In this document: one piece after another, positions 35,056 through 46,754 of the stretch
How the letters are laid out: every line of letters begins with the position of its first letter
Numbering within the stretch: the stretch's first letter is position 1
DNA from: Diadema setosum
Lineage: Eukaryota; Echinodermata; Echinoidea; Diadematoida; Diadematidae
DNA length: 64,000 bases
Assembly: GCF_964275005.1 (NCBI RefSeq)
Contig: NC_092688.1
Location: forward strand, 24,786,434-24,850,433
Direction: 5' to 3'
Translations under genes and position numbers: made by a program
The notes under the pieces: model-generated
Told to the model about the DNA's origin: nothing
The model's input: only the letters and a program-made list of their open reading frames with translations
The model's database searches: none

Positions 35056-36870
35056 CTACAGCAATCTAAATCTATTTGTCCTTTTGACGTATTTCAAAAC
35101 GATATGTATATTGCGTGGTTGTAATAAAACATATATATTTAACTCTTTCTGATTAACTTCTGTTTTCATCAACTTCCTCTCATCTTCAAACATATCACAA
35201 TGTAATAAATAATGCTCTACAGTTTCTCGAACCATACATGTGGCACACATTCCCGTCGGATGTTTGCCAATAATATACATAAAATGATTTAATCTTGCCA
35301 CACCAAATCTCAATCTACAAGCAACAACTTCCTCTCTCCTTGTACGACAACTCAGTGATGTGACCGGCAGTACATTATTCTTCACGATATATAAATGGCG
35401 CCCTCTATCGGATGCGTCCCACTGACTCTGCCAGATCGCGTTATAATATCTCCCAATCATTGCTCGTATTTCACTATATGATTTTTTAACAAATATATCT
35501 ACATATTCTCTTTTCAAGGCTGCTTTTGCCAAAGAATCTACCATTTCATTTCCATAAATATCACAATGTGAAGGAATCCATACAAAGGATACTGTTATTC
35601 CCATGTAATATAAATTCGCAATCTTAAACATTATTTCTTGCACTATCACTGGAAACATTTTCTATTTCATGCAAACTATTCGAAGAGTCCGTTAATATCA
35701 CCACATCTGAGACTGGCTGAAATTCTTCTATCCAGTTTAATGCCATTACTATGGCTACTTGCTCCGCTCTACATACTGATATTGACGTAACTTTTTTTCC
35801 TACTGAAACATTCAGCTGAGGAGCGTAAAAGGCAACTGCCGTAGCACCGCTATCAGTCTCTTTGGATGCGTCAGTATATATTCTTAAATGATATATCCAG
35901 CGAGTATTTATCACTTCTTCGCTAACTGTTCTTTGTTGATGAACCATATCAGATTTACTGACCCTGTTATGGATATCATAACATATTTCAGGCTCTACGA
36001 CATGCCATGGAGGGTGTACTGGTACACAGACATTTTCTACCTCCGCATCTAGATTTAGAGTGCGAACAGCTATGGGTTGATATTTCTTATTTTCTTCACA
36101 TTTTCTCGTGTGATATTGCCAACAGTCCGTAAAGCAAGCTCTTGACGGGTGATTGGTACTAGAACTTAATATTCTGTACTTCAATCTATCAGAAAATAAC
36201 TGACGTCTAAGTTCTAAAGGCATCTCGCCACACTCCACTTGCAGAGCCTCTAAAGACGTTGTAGGGAGAGCTCCTGTAACTAACCTTAGACATTGATACT
36301 GTATAGAATCCAAGGTAGATTTAATAGTCTTGCAGGTAGAATCGTACACCTCTGCAGCAAAGTCTATTACTGGTCTGATAAGGTGCCTGTACATCAAATT
36401 GAGGACATAAAAATCACTTCCCCATGATGCACCAGATACACATCGCATCAAATTGATTCTTTTTTGACAACTAATCTTAATTTTTTTTCAATATACTTTG
36501 ACCAATTCAAATTACTATCAAATACCACTCCGAGATATTTATAACTGTGTACTTGCTTTAATTTCAAATCATTCATACATACATTCATATCAGTGTAACC
36601 TTTCTTATTAGTAAATACCATATAACACGATTTTTCTGCTGAAAAATTCATTTTCCAGGATTTACTCCATTCATATAAAATATCCACACAGGACTGCAAT
36701 TTCTTTGCTAATAATTTCAGATTTTTGCAAGAAATCCACAGAGCAATATCATCAGCATATATAAATGTAGTAGCAATTGATAATCCTTTTGATATATCAC
36801 TTACATAAATATTGAATAACAAAGGACATATAACACTTCCAAAGGACATATAACACTTCATGCGTGTCAT
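35056..36870 (-). pseudogene. LINE-D: I-group-like LINE fragment with RT end and RNase H
   Basis: Minus-strand pieces in order: RT palm with SVICPLLFNIYVSDIS and FIYADDIALW, then KYLGVVFDSNLNW; a connection domain (MYRHLIRPVIDFAAEVY, LDSIQYQCLRLVTGA); an RNase H domain with acidic positions in IYTDASKETDSG, CRAEQVAIVMAL, ILTDSSNS and WIPSHCDIYGNEMVDSLAK; and a C-terminal CxxC-H-C motif (CATCMVRETVEHYLLHCDMF). An RNase H domain after RT separates the I/Nimb/Ingi group from CR1/L2. There are at least two frame changes (about 36450 and 35650), and the 5' part is missing. Confidence 0.85.
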
Positions 36871-37440
36871 TACGAGATACTTTATCAGAGATATATTGTA
36901 CATGAACGTTCTATTTCATATTTTCATTTTTATATATTCCGAGGAATTTAATACTCTCTTTTTGTTGCAATAATACACCATCCACCATAATATTTAAATG
37001 TTGCATTTTATTGTTATGCTTCTTGTTATAGAAATACATAAAATTTGTCTTTTTCAGATTACGTGATAATCTATTACTCTTAAACCTTATAGATAATTAT
37101 GGTAATTCAGTATTGAGAGTTCTTAGGAGCGAATGAAAATCAGAATTGGAACAAAATACATTAGTGTCATCAGCAAACATAATATATTGTAGTGACTTAG
37201 ATGAGTTTGAAATATCATTTACATATACTAGAAATAATAGCGGTCCCAATATGGATCCTTGTGGGACTCCACATTGTATAGATAATACTTCAGAGTTAAC
37301 AGAGTACACATATTGCTTTCTATTTGACAAATAATCTTTAAACCATTCAAGTGGAATGCCACGAACACCATAGGACTGCAATTTACGCATGAGGATAGTG
37401 TAGTCAATGTCGTTAACAATGTCGGTGCCGTCATCGCTCT
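36871..37440 (-). pseudogene. LINE-C: CR1/Jockey-type RT fragment joined to LINE-D
   Basis: Minus strand: MRKLQSYGVRGIPLEWFKDY, CGVPQGSILGPLLFLVYVND and FADDTNVFCSNSD, then in a shifted frame a thumb-like block (ESIKFLGIYKNENM, VQYISDKVSRN). It lacks endonuclease and RNase H. It resembles LINE-A (FADDTNVF, NDI) more than its neighbour. Where it stops, LINE-D begins within a 20-bp direct duplication (AAAGGACATATAACACTTCC at 36821-36840 and again from 36841). It is a dead fragment. Confidence 0.8.
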
Positions 37441-38639
37441 ATGAGAAGGCTACAGGAGTTCATGTCGTCATTTCTATATAAAAGCAATAAAAAGGGACAT
37501 TCCATCGCTCATTGAAAGTACACATTTCATCGACTTGGTACTAATATATGGTCAGGATAATATTTTCACCCTGCTTGACCAAGGTGAAGTGCTCTTTCAT
37601 TATACTATAAAAGTAAAAGTGGGTTAAATTTTCTCTACGTCTTCTTTGTTGTCGATAACGAAGACATGGACTGTAGTAATAGTCTATACCCAGCGACGTG
37701 GTACCGAAACTTTAAGAATTCAAAACTTTTGAAACGATCGCCCGATTTCCTTGATGTGTTCTGCGAGTGTTGCTGCTTTCACTCAGTACACATTGTACTT
37801 GGGTTTTGGTTTCTTTAAATGATAAGGTTACTATTTCAGCGTTGAAGAATATCGTATGATAAACAATAACAACAATAACGCTTACACTGTCTTGTTTTTA
37901 GAGGCGGCAATGATTTGTCTTAAACTCCTTCCTCCAAGTTTTCTTGTTGATGACATGTGCAAACGTAATGGTGTTTATATTCATAATTACAGTCATTGGA
38001 GGAGATAACTCGCACCGTAATTATCTGTTTCAATACAAACCATTTTACCTTCTAAATTTTAATATCTTGACCCGGGTGAAAACACTCAAATTTGATAAAT
38101 TGTATATCTCTGGGAAAGTGCTTGAGGTGTACAAGTTTGTGTTTGGTTTCCTTAAATATAAACAGTGAACTTCACATGAATGTTCATAAAAATTATTCAG
38201 TTATTCAACACAATTTAATACGCAACTAGTCGACTTGATTGTTGTGTTCATGCTTTTTATCTATTCCATCATAGATAATTCAGTATCATGTGTTTACAAC
38301 GTGCTGCATAAAATGTCCTTGAATTTTTCTAACCTACACTGTAAATGATCACAAATACAAAAATTACTCATTTATTAATCTTTAAGCCACTTTCATTGCT
38401 GAATTAATACACTACATAACATCCGTTCAGTCTAAAAACCAGTTCTCTCTTTTATTTTTAAACAGGAAGCAAATTCATTACTTTAAAGCGAATATTCATA
38501 CAACAAACAGTTACTGTATAAAGAACAAACAAATAGAGGGAAAAGGAATAAGGAAGGGAAGAGAGAGGTAGAGTAGTAAAGAGTAATACATGTTTTAAGT
38601 CATTGCAAGCAAAGTGAAAATGGAATGCTAATTCGGACA
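37441..38639. other. Non-coding stretch
   Basis: About 1.2 kb of AT-rich sequence. Short open frames have no motif or splice support. Confidence 0.4.
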
Positions 38640-39425
38640 ATTCACAAATAGTTTAGTCACAAATGGAGTTATGGATCAAAAGTTATGACCCATAATGGAA
38701 ATGCGCCATAAAAACTTAACATTGGGCTCTAAAAGTTCGTTGACCCATGTTTGCGACCTTTTACCTTGTGATCATCCACTCCCCAAGGGACATCCACCAC
38801 CCAAGTTTAGTTACAAATGGAGTTATGGATCAAAAGTTATGACCCATAATAGAAACGCGCCATAAAAAACTTAACATTGGGCTCTAAAAGTTCGTGGACC
38901 CATGCTTGTGACCATTGAACGTGTGGTGACCATTCACTTTAATACCAAGGGACATCTACCATCCCAGTTTGATCTCAAATGGAGTTATGGATCCAAAGTT
39001 ATGACCCATAATAGAAACGTGCCATAAACACTTAATATTGGGCTCTATAAGTTTGTTGACCCCTGCTTGTGACCTTTGACCTTGTGGTGATCATCCACTC
39101 CCCAAGGGACATCTACCATCCAAGTTTGGTCACAAATGGAATTACGGATCAAAAGTTATGACCCATAATAGAAACGCGCCATAAAAACTTAACATTGGGC
39201 TCTAAAAGTTCATTGAACCCTGCCTGTGAGCCTTGATCTTGAGGTGACCTCCACATATGGTAAAATGTGAAACTTTGTATGACCCCTCTTCCCTGAAAGT
39301 TTGATTGCAATTGAAGCCCAGAGTAAAGAGTTATTGAAGTTTTTGTAGCGTTACGGACAGACGACGGACGGACGGACGGACAGATAGACGCCGCAGGCGA
39401 GTCTCCCCTCACCTCCGGTGGGCTC
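38640..39425. repeat. GTGACCTTTGACCTTGTG tandem array, copy B
   Basis: Five to six units of about 120-130 bp built from AACTTAACATTGGGCTCTAA, TGACCTTTGACCTTGTGGTG, CCAAGGGACATCTACCATC and AAAAGTTATGACCCATAAT. The array is more homogeneous than copy A. It ends in (GGAC)n and CTCCCCTCACCTCCGGTGGG, the same terminator-like end as copy A, then an A run. This shared end suggests the array is part of a mobile or processed unit rather than a simple satellite. Confidence 0.85.
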
Positions 39426-39713
39426 GAAAAAAAAAAAAAAAAAAAAAACGTATTAGCATAATACTGTTGCTGTATTAACCTACCAGCTCACTCTGCCAAG
39501 CTATTAACGTGCCATAACATAACAAGAAAAATTGCAGTTAAATCAGAAAGGGAAGTTGAGAGATATTAAAAAGGGAAATAGAATCATGGAGGTTAGGGGA
39601 AACTCACGTAGTATATAGCGACATATTATTTCAAATATCAAGTATTCATAATAATAATATTTACAACATTAAAATGTATTTAACTACTCAGTTAAATATG
39701 TCCCTCGGATAGG

Positions 39714-39925
39714 ACATAAAATGGAGGTCCCGTGTATGAGAGAGTCACAGCTCATGCACGTAAAAGATCTCGCTTCATTCATTCATCGCAAAGATCAGGG
39801 TGTTTAACCCGGTGAAGTGGTCCCACATCACATCCAACTGGACCCCATGGAAGACCAGTTTAGCTTAGCTGAATATGGGCTATCCAGCCATCTTCTCGGA
39901 TGGAAATGAACAAACAAACAAACAA
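39714..39925 (+). mobile_element. SINE or LINE 3'-end remnant
   Basis: GGACATAAAATGGAGGTCCC, CACAGCTCATGCACG, CATTCATTCATCGCAAAG and a (CAAA)n tail ending at about 39925. The block resembles conserved 3' domains of marine invertebrate SINEs. No tRNA-like head or target duplication was recognised, so the family is uncertain. Confidence 0.5.
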
Positions 39926-40688
39926 GTTAAGGGAGCGTCGCTGATAATAATTATCAAATATTTTGTCTAGTAATATATCTGTTCTATGGGAAGTTACAAG
40001 AAATGCACAGTGATTTCTTTAGATATTGTGTGTAGTGCAATGTATCTGCAAACATACTGAACTAATGCGTTTATTTGCATTGTTACTTTTACCTGTCTGA
40101 TGTTAGCATGCATATCATTATCATGACTTTGTTGAATGGTAAAATCATACGGCAGCCGTACAGTCAACATCAGTCACAAAGAACAACTGTCTTTTCAAAG
40201 ATTATTGACTTTTCCTACCAGAAATCACGCAGTGGACACAAAGGTGCCTTACAGCCCCCCCCCCCAAAAAAAAGAAAAGAAATCCAAATCTTCTTTTTAA
40301 CGACATGAATTACAAATTAGGGAGGATTTATTTCTTTCGCATCCCATTCTAGAATTACATTAGTTAGTTAGCAGTTATGACATTGAAGACAACCTAAGGC
40401 TGTTTAATACAGGCAAAATTACACATTCTTGTACCTTCAGACACAAATCATGAAGAGGAAGACACTATACCTCGTAATTCGAAACTCATTCTCAAATGTG
40501 GCCTTGATATTTGAAGTCATTTCTCATTGCATGGATAATAATAATATAACAACGTGAAATAATACATGATAAACAATAAATGAACAATAACAAATGACAA
40601 ACAACGGGGTTGGCGGAGATACATATGGGGTCACGAGGCTGTGAGGGTGTCCGCCAGTGGTGGCTACCTGTGTTGCACAGTGGACATA

Positions 40689-40764
<76 letters not shown>

Positions 40765-40949
40765 TCAAGTGGGCGGAGCTTGCTTGTCTGTGCGCGTGTA
40801 TATGACCGGCTGGTTGTAAAGTTTGGGTACGTACCGGGGGTCTCGGAGAGTGTTTTGTTTCAGGGTTGGCAGGGATGAAAGCACACAGCTAAAGAGAATG
40901 ACTGCCAGCAGTGGCTACCTATGTTGCATTATTGACACAGCACATGTAT

Positions 40950-40988
<39 letters not shown>

Positions 40989-42020
40989 CATGCATGCAAA
41001 TGTACTATACATGTACATAACTGTGAGTCAAAAAAAAAATCGACTCTCGCGAAAGTCGCATTTTCTTTTTTCTTTTTCAGTCCCTAGAGCTTCGGCTCGT
41101 GCGAGGTTTGCTGTACCCAGGTACATTTGCCATAGCCTGTAGCTTGTCACTACAATGCATTTTCATACTCATTGTTGCCTCTCTGTACTACTCCCTCTGA
41201 GGAATATTACATTTCAGTGTTGTCATGGGAACTATTATCATGTTTCCGTTGTTTGTTTGTTTGTTTTTTGTGCTTGTGTTTGTGATGTAATGTATTTTTG
41301 TAAGGCAGCTCACCACAAGCTTTGCTTTTTTGAGGTTCTGCCTTCCTGTACAATAATTTTATGCATGTGAATTCCTACATGAAAAAAAGATGGAAAATAA
41401 ATGTTATACAAACTTGAACTTGAGAAACAATAGAATATTGCACTCAAATAGAACATGAAACTCAAATATATGAAAGTTTGAATCTCAGTATAAACGGTGA
41501 GCTTACTGAAAAGCAAGCTTGTTAAGCGTAGTTCCCAGTATTGCAACCGAGTGTAAAGATCAAGATAAGGAGCACTATACAATGGAGGACGAAACTACGG
41601 AAAAAAAAAAATACTTTGTGATACAGCCTATTCTCCTCAGATACAAAGTAGGAGAACGAGTAAGTCACATGCTGCAGAGGTATTAACAGTTGTTATCATA
41701 GCAATGTTGACATGAAAGTTTTCTAGTGCAAATTTTACAATTGGAAAACTATACAGTTGGGTCCTCAGAAGAGATGCGGAAGTATTCGGGTAAAGCAAAA
41801 CACAACGCTGACAGTTCAATAATGATCTACCAGCCAGTTGCAATGACATGAGGACAACAATGCCAGCTGTTACCGCAGATACTGTTGATACTCACAGTGC
41901 AATAAATATGTATAGGATACGGTAGAATAAAGAAAAATGAATGAATGCGAATCGTCATTGGGAAGAGAATGTTGCTTTAGTATACATATTATGCAAAACG
42001 TAGGTCAGGCCTTCAGGCAT
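39926..42020. other. Non-coding stretch with three CA microsatellites
   Basis: (CA)n tracts at about 40694-40730, 40734-40762 and 40949-40986. The flanks of the first and last share GTGGCTACCT(G/A)TGTTGCA, so a unit of about 260 bp including the CA tract is duplicated in tandem. The rest, up to the receptor stop codon at 42021 (minus strand), should include its 3' untranslated region. No other gene is supported. Confidence 0.55.
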
Positions 42021-42836
42021 CTATTTTTCGTGTGATATGCGTGGGTCGACATAAGTGTACTCTGGGCAAGAGTGCGGTTCTTGGTGGGTCTCGGATTGGT
42101 CTGGAGTAATTTGACCAGCATTTGCTCCGAGAATGATATGGTCATGTTGATCCTCATCCAGCTTTTCGCTCGGTTTGCCACAGTAGATAGATGTAGAGTA
42201 CAATCGATCGTTCAGGCTCGTCGGAAAAGGGATAAGCTTTTCACTTTTACTGGCATGCCTGTATTCATGGGATGGCTGCGGTCCTTGGATTTTCTCTGAT
42301 TGGTCTGGAGTAATCTCTTTGGCATTTGATTTGAGAACGAGGTGGCCATGTTCATCGATTTTTTCGCTTGATTTGCTTGAGTAGATAGCTGTAGAATATA
42401 ATTGATCGTTCAGCCTCATTGGTAAATAGACACGTTTTTCATTTCTGCTATTATGCTTGTAATCGGGACGTGAATACGGTACCTGGATGGTTTTAGATTG
42501 GTAGGGAGTGATTTCACCGGTATTTGCTTCGAGAACAAGATAACCATTTTCATCTACCCCCGGCTTTTCCCTTGATTTGACTGAGTAGATGGCTGTAGAA
42601 TATAATGGATCAGTGATCACTTCATTTCTATTGGTAGACTTGTACTCAACTCGTGTCTTCCATCGTGACTGTTCTTGAATTGTCTCGGATTGGCGGTTTG
42701 GAGCAATTTGACTGGAATTTTTTGAGAGAAAGAGATTTTCATCCACCTTGGATTTCTCTCTTGGTTGGCTTGGGTAGACGGATGCAGAACCAGGCCTGTC
42801 TCTCTTGCTGTTCATTTTCTCTGCATGATTGTGGTT
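42021..42836 (-). CDS. Receptor terminal exon: repeated tyrosine-rich cytoplasmic tail
   Basis: Acceptor TATCTTCACAG, phase 0 entry, ends at TAG. It encodes about 271 residues after the exon at 44052-44373. Four tandem units of about 65 residues are visible. Units 2-4 each open with LYSTAIYS, LYSTAIYS or LYSTSIYC. Each unit carries a (V)DE-x-G-x-LVL or related block (ENGYLVLEAN, EHGHLVLKSN) and an ITP-x-QSETIQ-like block, then a tyrosine in RVEYK, RPDYK, SHEYR or CPEYTYV. Unit 1 is the most diverged (SASVYPSQPREK). The tyrosines sit in hydrophilic, proline- and serine-rich sequence, as in phosphotyrosine docking tails. A signalling role is inference. No kinase or phosphatase domain is present. 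Confidence 0.82.
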   Translation of the reverse strand, partial: NHNHAEKMNSKRDRPGSASVYPSQPREKSKVDENLFLSKNSSQIAPNRQSETIQEQSRWKTRVEYKSTNRNEVITDPLYSTAIYSVKSREKPGVDENGYLVLEANTGEITPYQSKTIQVPYSRPDYKHNSRNEKRVYLPMRLNDQLYSTAIYSSKSSEKIDEHGHLVLKSNAKEITPDQSEKIQGPQPSHEYRHASKSEKLIPFPTSLNDRLYSTSIYCGKPSEKLDEDQHDHIILGANAGQITPDQSETHQEPHSCPEYTYVDPRISHEK

Positions 42837-44051
42837 CTGTGAAGATACATACAACACGCAGGATAATGTGGACAAGTTGATGCAGCTATAACATGATCAC
42901 TCGATTTACCTGGCCATCTCTCTAGAGACTCGTTGAAACTACATTAGGAATACTTAATCTGCTTTGTGTGTTTTGTCAACAATTATACCAATATCCAGAT
43001 TTTATGGAGAAGTTACATTTGATAATGACTTCTAGAACTACACAATTGACACCATCAGGATCGTTAATGTGATGATACAAATGATGCAAATGTCTGAATG
43101 TGTCGGTTCTAATTCGTGTATGAGCTATGGAATGCTTACTGAATGCTTTTTTTTTAATTGCTTGCCAATGACGAAAAACTTGGAATCAATACCTCCGGCC
43201 GTGTATCATGTAACTACTAAGCGCACGGTACATTTACTGGATACATGATTTGCTAGGCAATAGGCTATTCTTACTGGCTGCGAGAACGTATGAATATAGC
43301 GAAATTTTGCAGTGAGATGATGCTCCTGCTTCACAGAGATGCTCTTCTTAGATTGAGAATAACATGTCAATGCGCTAAGTTTCGTTTCAGAAGAAGCAAA
43401 TTTTCGTTTATTTGTCTTAATGTTTTTATAATAGTAGTAAAACATTGATTTCGCACAATCTCCTTTCGGTTTCAAAATGTAATGTTCCCAAATGTTAGTA
43501 GTGATTCTATTTTTTCTTTTTTTTTTTAGTGTTCATTATACTTTTTAGAAGTCCTTGTAAACATTCGAAATAATTTTCAAATTTTATCACTGATATATTT
43601 CTAACGCGTTCCCCAATTCCATGGTATGAGTGACAAGGGATAAATAATTGTCATTATCATTGTTATTGTTATTGCCATTGCTACAAGTCCGCGATAACAC
43701 GTTAACAGTATTGGTATAATCACGAGGCAACCTTTGGCCAGGAAAAAACTCCAAACAAAAACAAAGCACAGCTCTCGACCAAAGAGTTCCCAGGATTTTC
43801 GCTACCCGTTCTACAATCATCGTATTATGAAGATGAATCGATTAACCGGGGAATGGAAATGTGGTCACTGTAGAATAGCATGCTTAAGAAATCTGTATGA
43901 GAATGCCCTTTTGAGTATTTTCTCTGATATTTACTAAAATGTGTTATGCATATCAATATTCCACAAAATCCAAATGTGCACATGCACACTTTCATTTCCG
44001 CTAGCACACACATACACACACACACACAGAGTAAACATATGGGATACTTAC
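42837..44051 (-). other. Intron of the receptor gene
   Basis: About 1.2 kb between donor GTAAGT (just below 44052) and the acceptor at 42837. A short (CA)n tract lies at 44005-44030. No additional exon is seen. Confidence 0.7.
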
Positions 44052-44373
44052 TGAGCAAGTGACGTTGCTCTGTAACGAAGATGCACAAAGGAAGACTTGT
44101 TCCAAATTTGGTGCCTGTGAAATTCCCATGTCTACCTCCGCAGCGTCCTGGTAGATGTGATACGGATCCTCTTGATGAGCAGTGACTTCTCTGCAAGTGT
44201 TGTAATAGTGGCTCGGGAAAGGGTGACCCTCTGCTCCAGCGTCAGTACACATTGTACTAGTTTTGCTCAATACAACATGATCCGTCGAGATCATACTTTG
44301 GTTTGTAGTATTTACGGGATGCACCTGCAGTTGTCTATTGTTTGGCTGATTTAAAGTTTGTGATGATCTACGT
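44052..44373 (-). CDS. Receptor first cytoplasmic exon
   Basis: A 322-bp exon with acceptor GCCTTTACAG and donor GTAAGT. It enters with two bases already supplied by the TM exon and leaves in phase 0. It encodes a basic start (RRRSSQTLN) directly continuing the stop-transfer HHKK of the TM exon, then about 107 residues rich in Ser, Thr, Asn and Gln. Tyrosines occur in HYYNTCREV and PYHIYQD. There is no folded domain. It joins in frame to the repeat tail in the next exon (NVTCS-NHNHAEK). Composition is that of a disordered signalling tail. Confidence 0.8.
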
Positions 44374-44876
44374 CTGTAAAGGCAATTATAAGAGACATAC
44401 ACGTTCTTTAAAGAAAAAAAGCAGAACATAAACAACCAACAATACATTTTCAAGATGGGTTGAAAACATTACTTTCCAACATCGAAAACATTGTGGAACA
44501 TAATTATTATTAATATTCAACTTATTTTGACTTCTTCCGAAGAAAAGACATACCATGTCTAGTAAAATATTGTTTGAATATCAAAATCCATTTGTACCCT
44601 TTGACATATGAAAATTGTGTTTTCGAGGGCTACATACACATGCATTTTTTTTTGTTACTCACAGTTTCAAGCATTAATTACATTACTTTAGACATTGTTA
44701 TATAGAATAGTAAAAAAAAAAAAATGTATGACAGAACAATCGCGCTAATATCGAACTACAAATTGTTGATATGATAAGGGAAAAGAAAAGAGTGTCTGCG
44801 GGTGGCAATGTAGATTACCCCCCCCCCCCCAACACACACACACGTGTACACGATATCAGGTTACGTAAACACTCAC
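44374..44876 (-). other. Intron of the receptor gene
   Basis: About 0.5 kb from donor GTGAGT to the acceptor at 44374. It includes an A run at about 44711 and a 12-base C run followed by (CA)n at 44819-44843. Nothing else is supported. Confidence 0.7.
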
Positions 44877-44991
44877 CTTTTCTTGTGATGCCTCCACAAT
44901 ACCATTAACAGAATGGCAACAAGTATGGGAAAAACACACATAAGAACTGCCATTGCAAAGATGTCAACATCTTTCTCAGGAACTTCAGAAG
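44877..44991 (-). CDS. Receptor transmembrane exon
   Basis: A 115-bp exon with acceptor TTTCATTTCAG and donor GTGAGT. After SEVPEKDVD comes a 23-residue hydrophobic helix (from IFAMAVLMC through PILVAILLMVLW), followed at once by RHHKK, a classic stop-transfer sequence. The polar N-terminal side and basic C-terminal side predict a type I membrane protein with the repeat tail in the cytoplasm. Both junctions keep the frame (ACT restored upstream, AGA downstream). A proline sits mid-helix. Confidence 0.86.
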
Positions 44992-45333
44992 CTGAAATGA
45001 AATTAAATACAAGAAATCTTTGTCACCCTTTGTAAAAAAAAAAAAAAAAATACAAAAGTACATTGCATTGGAAAACGAAATATTTCGTTGTTCTTGACAT
45101 AATCCCGTAATGAGTGCACATCATCGTATCATCAACAAAATAATGCTGAAATGATAGCCCACAAATGCAATGTACTATATAATAAAAACACTACATTGCA
45201 ATCGGATGTGCAAAGGATAGGGCACCACCAAGTACGCAGTTTTGAGAAATTACTATTACCTGACTTGAAATTACTCCATTTTAAATCACTATATATTTTG
45301 TCGTCTCTGATGTATAAATTGTAAATTGACCAG

Positions 45334-45479
45334 GGGCCCGTTTCATAAAACTTGTCATCAGTGACAAGTTGTCATAGATGTGACAAGCTACTGAAATCCT
45401 TGCTTCTGATTGGGTGAGAGCAAATGTGTCATAGAAATGTGACAGTTGTCACTGATAACAAGTTTTATGAAACGGGCCC
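45334..45479. mobile_element. 146-bp MITE with CAG target duplication
   Basis: Begins GGGCCCGTTTCATAAAACTT and ends with the reverse complement, forming a hairpin (TGACAAGTTGTCA inside). CAG lies directly outside both ends (45331-45333 and 45480-45482). It is in the receptor intron. Ends of the GGGCCCGTTTCATAAA type are common among short palindromic elements of marine invertebrates. Confidence 0.88.
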
Positions 45480-45799
45480 CAGGTTGACGCGATGACACAG
45501 TTTCCAATGCAGAAAACCTTTGTTTCATTTTAGATCAGTACGCATGAAAACTTTGTGTGTGGGTGTGGGTGTGTGTGTGTGTGTGTGTAAAGATAGATCT
45601 GCTTACAATAATGAACATGAGTTCATATCGCAAGCAGCAAAACATGTCTGCAATCACCATTTGATATACACGGTAGAATTGAAAATCTGAGAAAAAACAT
45701 GAAATCATATCTGCTTCATTATTGGATATAATATTTAACGAATAATTACTAGTATGTGTATAGTTAGATGATACCGAATGATAAGGATATGCAACTCAC

Positions 45800-45856
45800 T
45801 TCTACTCGTTTCGCTTGTATCTCGTAGGATTACATCTTCAGTTGGTTTGCCATCTC
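45800..45856 (-). CDS. Receptor juxtamembrane spacer exon
   Basis: A 57-bp exon with acceptor CATAAACAG and donor GTGAGT, phase 1 on both sides. It encodes DGKPTEDVILRDTSETSR, a hydrophilic Thr/Ser/Glu spacer without cysteines, between the preceding Thr-rich exon and the TM exon. The symmetric phase would let it be skipped without frameshift, so length variants of the stalk are possible. No domain is recognised. Support comes from the two consensus splice sites and the exact frame match on both sides. Confidence 0.7.
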
Positions 45857-46691
45857 CTGTTTATGAAAAGACCAAAGTATAAAGATACATGTTACAGACC
45901 ACCACGATAAGAACATCACGGTATTTAAACCCACAATGAGCTTGTAACCTAATGATTTTATTTCATTTTATTTCCACATCCAAATAATACAAAAACATTG
46001 CAAAGTAAAATCGGAGATTTTAAACAAGATTTGTAAAAAAAAAATAATAAATGTCATCAAGCAAATACAAATACCATACAGACAATAGCATAGCAAAAGT
46101 ACAAAACATACACACCTATGGAGTAAATAAGAAAATTAATTTTCATACAAAGTGGTATTACTTGTGCGCATGCTGATCAAGAGATAATTAAAACAGGATA
46201 CTCTGCCCATGGAAAAGACTTTTACCAGTTACTGTATGACTGAGTTTATATTTCCACAAGGACGAATTATTTACCAATAGCCAGAATACTTGTCAAATTT
46301 AAATGAATGGTTCAAATTAAAAATGGCATTATGATTTTACTTTAACTGTTCATATAGGACTTTATAACTGCTGAAACATAGTTTCTGTTAAATCTAGAAG
46401 GCTCATCTGCCCACTTGTATACAGTTGATGTAACTTGTCTATGAACATATCAAAATGTCCAAAAAAAAAAAAGGAAGAAAGGAAGTTGCGTTGGAATATT
46501 ATTCATTGAATGAGAGTGAGATATACTTTTTTAGTTACAAAGCTATTTGCATGACTAACAGTGGACATTACAATAATTTTCGCAACAGAAGAAAGAACAA
46601 AAAAAGTGATTACAGTAATTATAAACTGAACAATGAGAGGGGTACAAAAGAAAGGTGCATAATTGTAAAAAAAAAAAAAAAATCATCTTAC

Positions 46692-46754
46692 TTATAAACG
46701 ACGTGGCGGTGATCTCGGGCAATGTCGTTAAGTCATCAGTAAGCAGTCCCTCGC
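46692..46754 (-). CDS. Receptor extracellular stalk exon
   Basis: A 63-bp exon with acceptor CAATGAAACAG and donor GTAAGA, phase 1 on both sides. It encodes EGLLTDDLTTLPEITATSFI, Thr-rich and probably O-glycosylated stalk sequence. It joins in frame to the exon at 45800-45856. Like that exon it is skippable. A further small upstream exon may lie near 47366-47390, where AG and GTAAGT flank about 20 bp, but its phase is not secure. Confidence 0.65.

Noticed and set aside
40694-40986. CRISPR-like array of short direct repeats
   Set aside because: Simple (CA)n microsatellites without unique spacers in eukaryotic DNA.
42021-42836. Canonical ITAM or ITIM assignment for the receptor tail
   Set aside because: Spacing and flanking residues (YSTAIY, YLVL) do not give a clear double YxxL/I at ITAM distance or a proper I/VxYxxL; described only as tyrosine-rich repeats.
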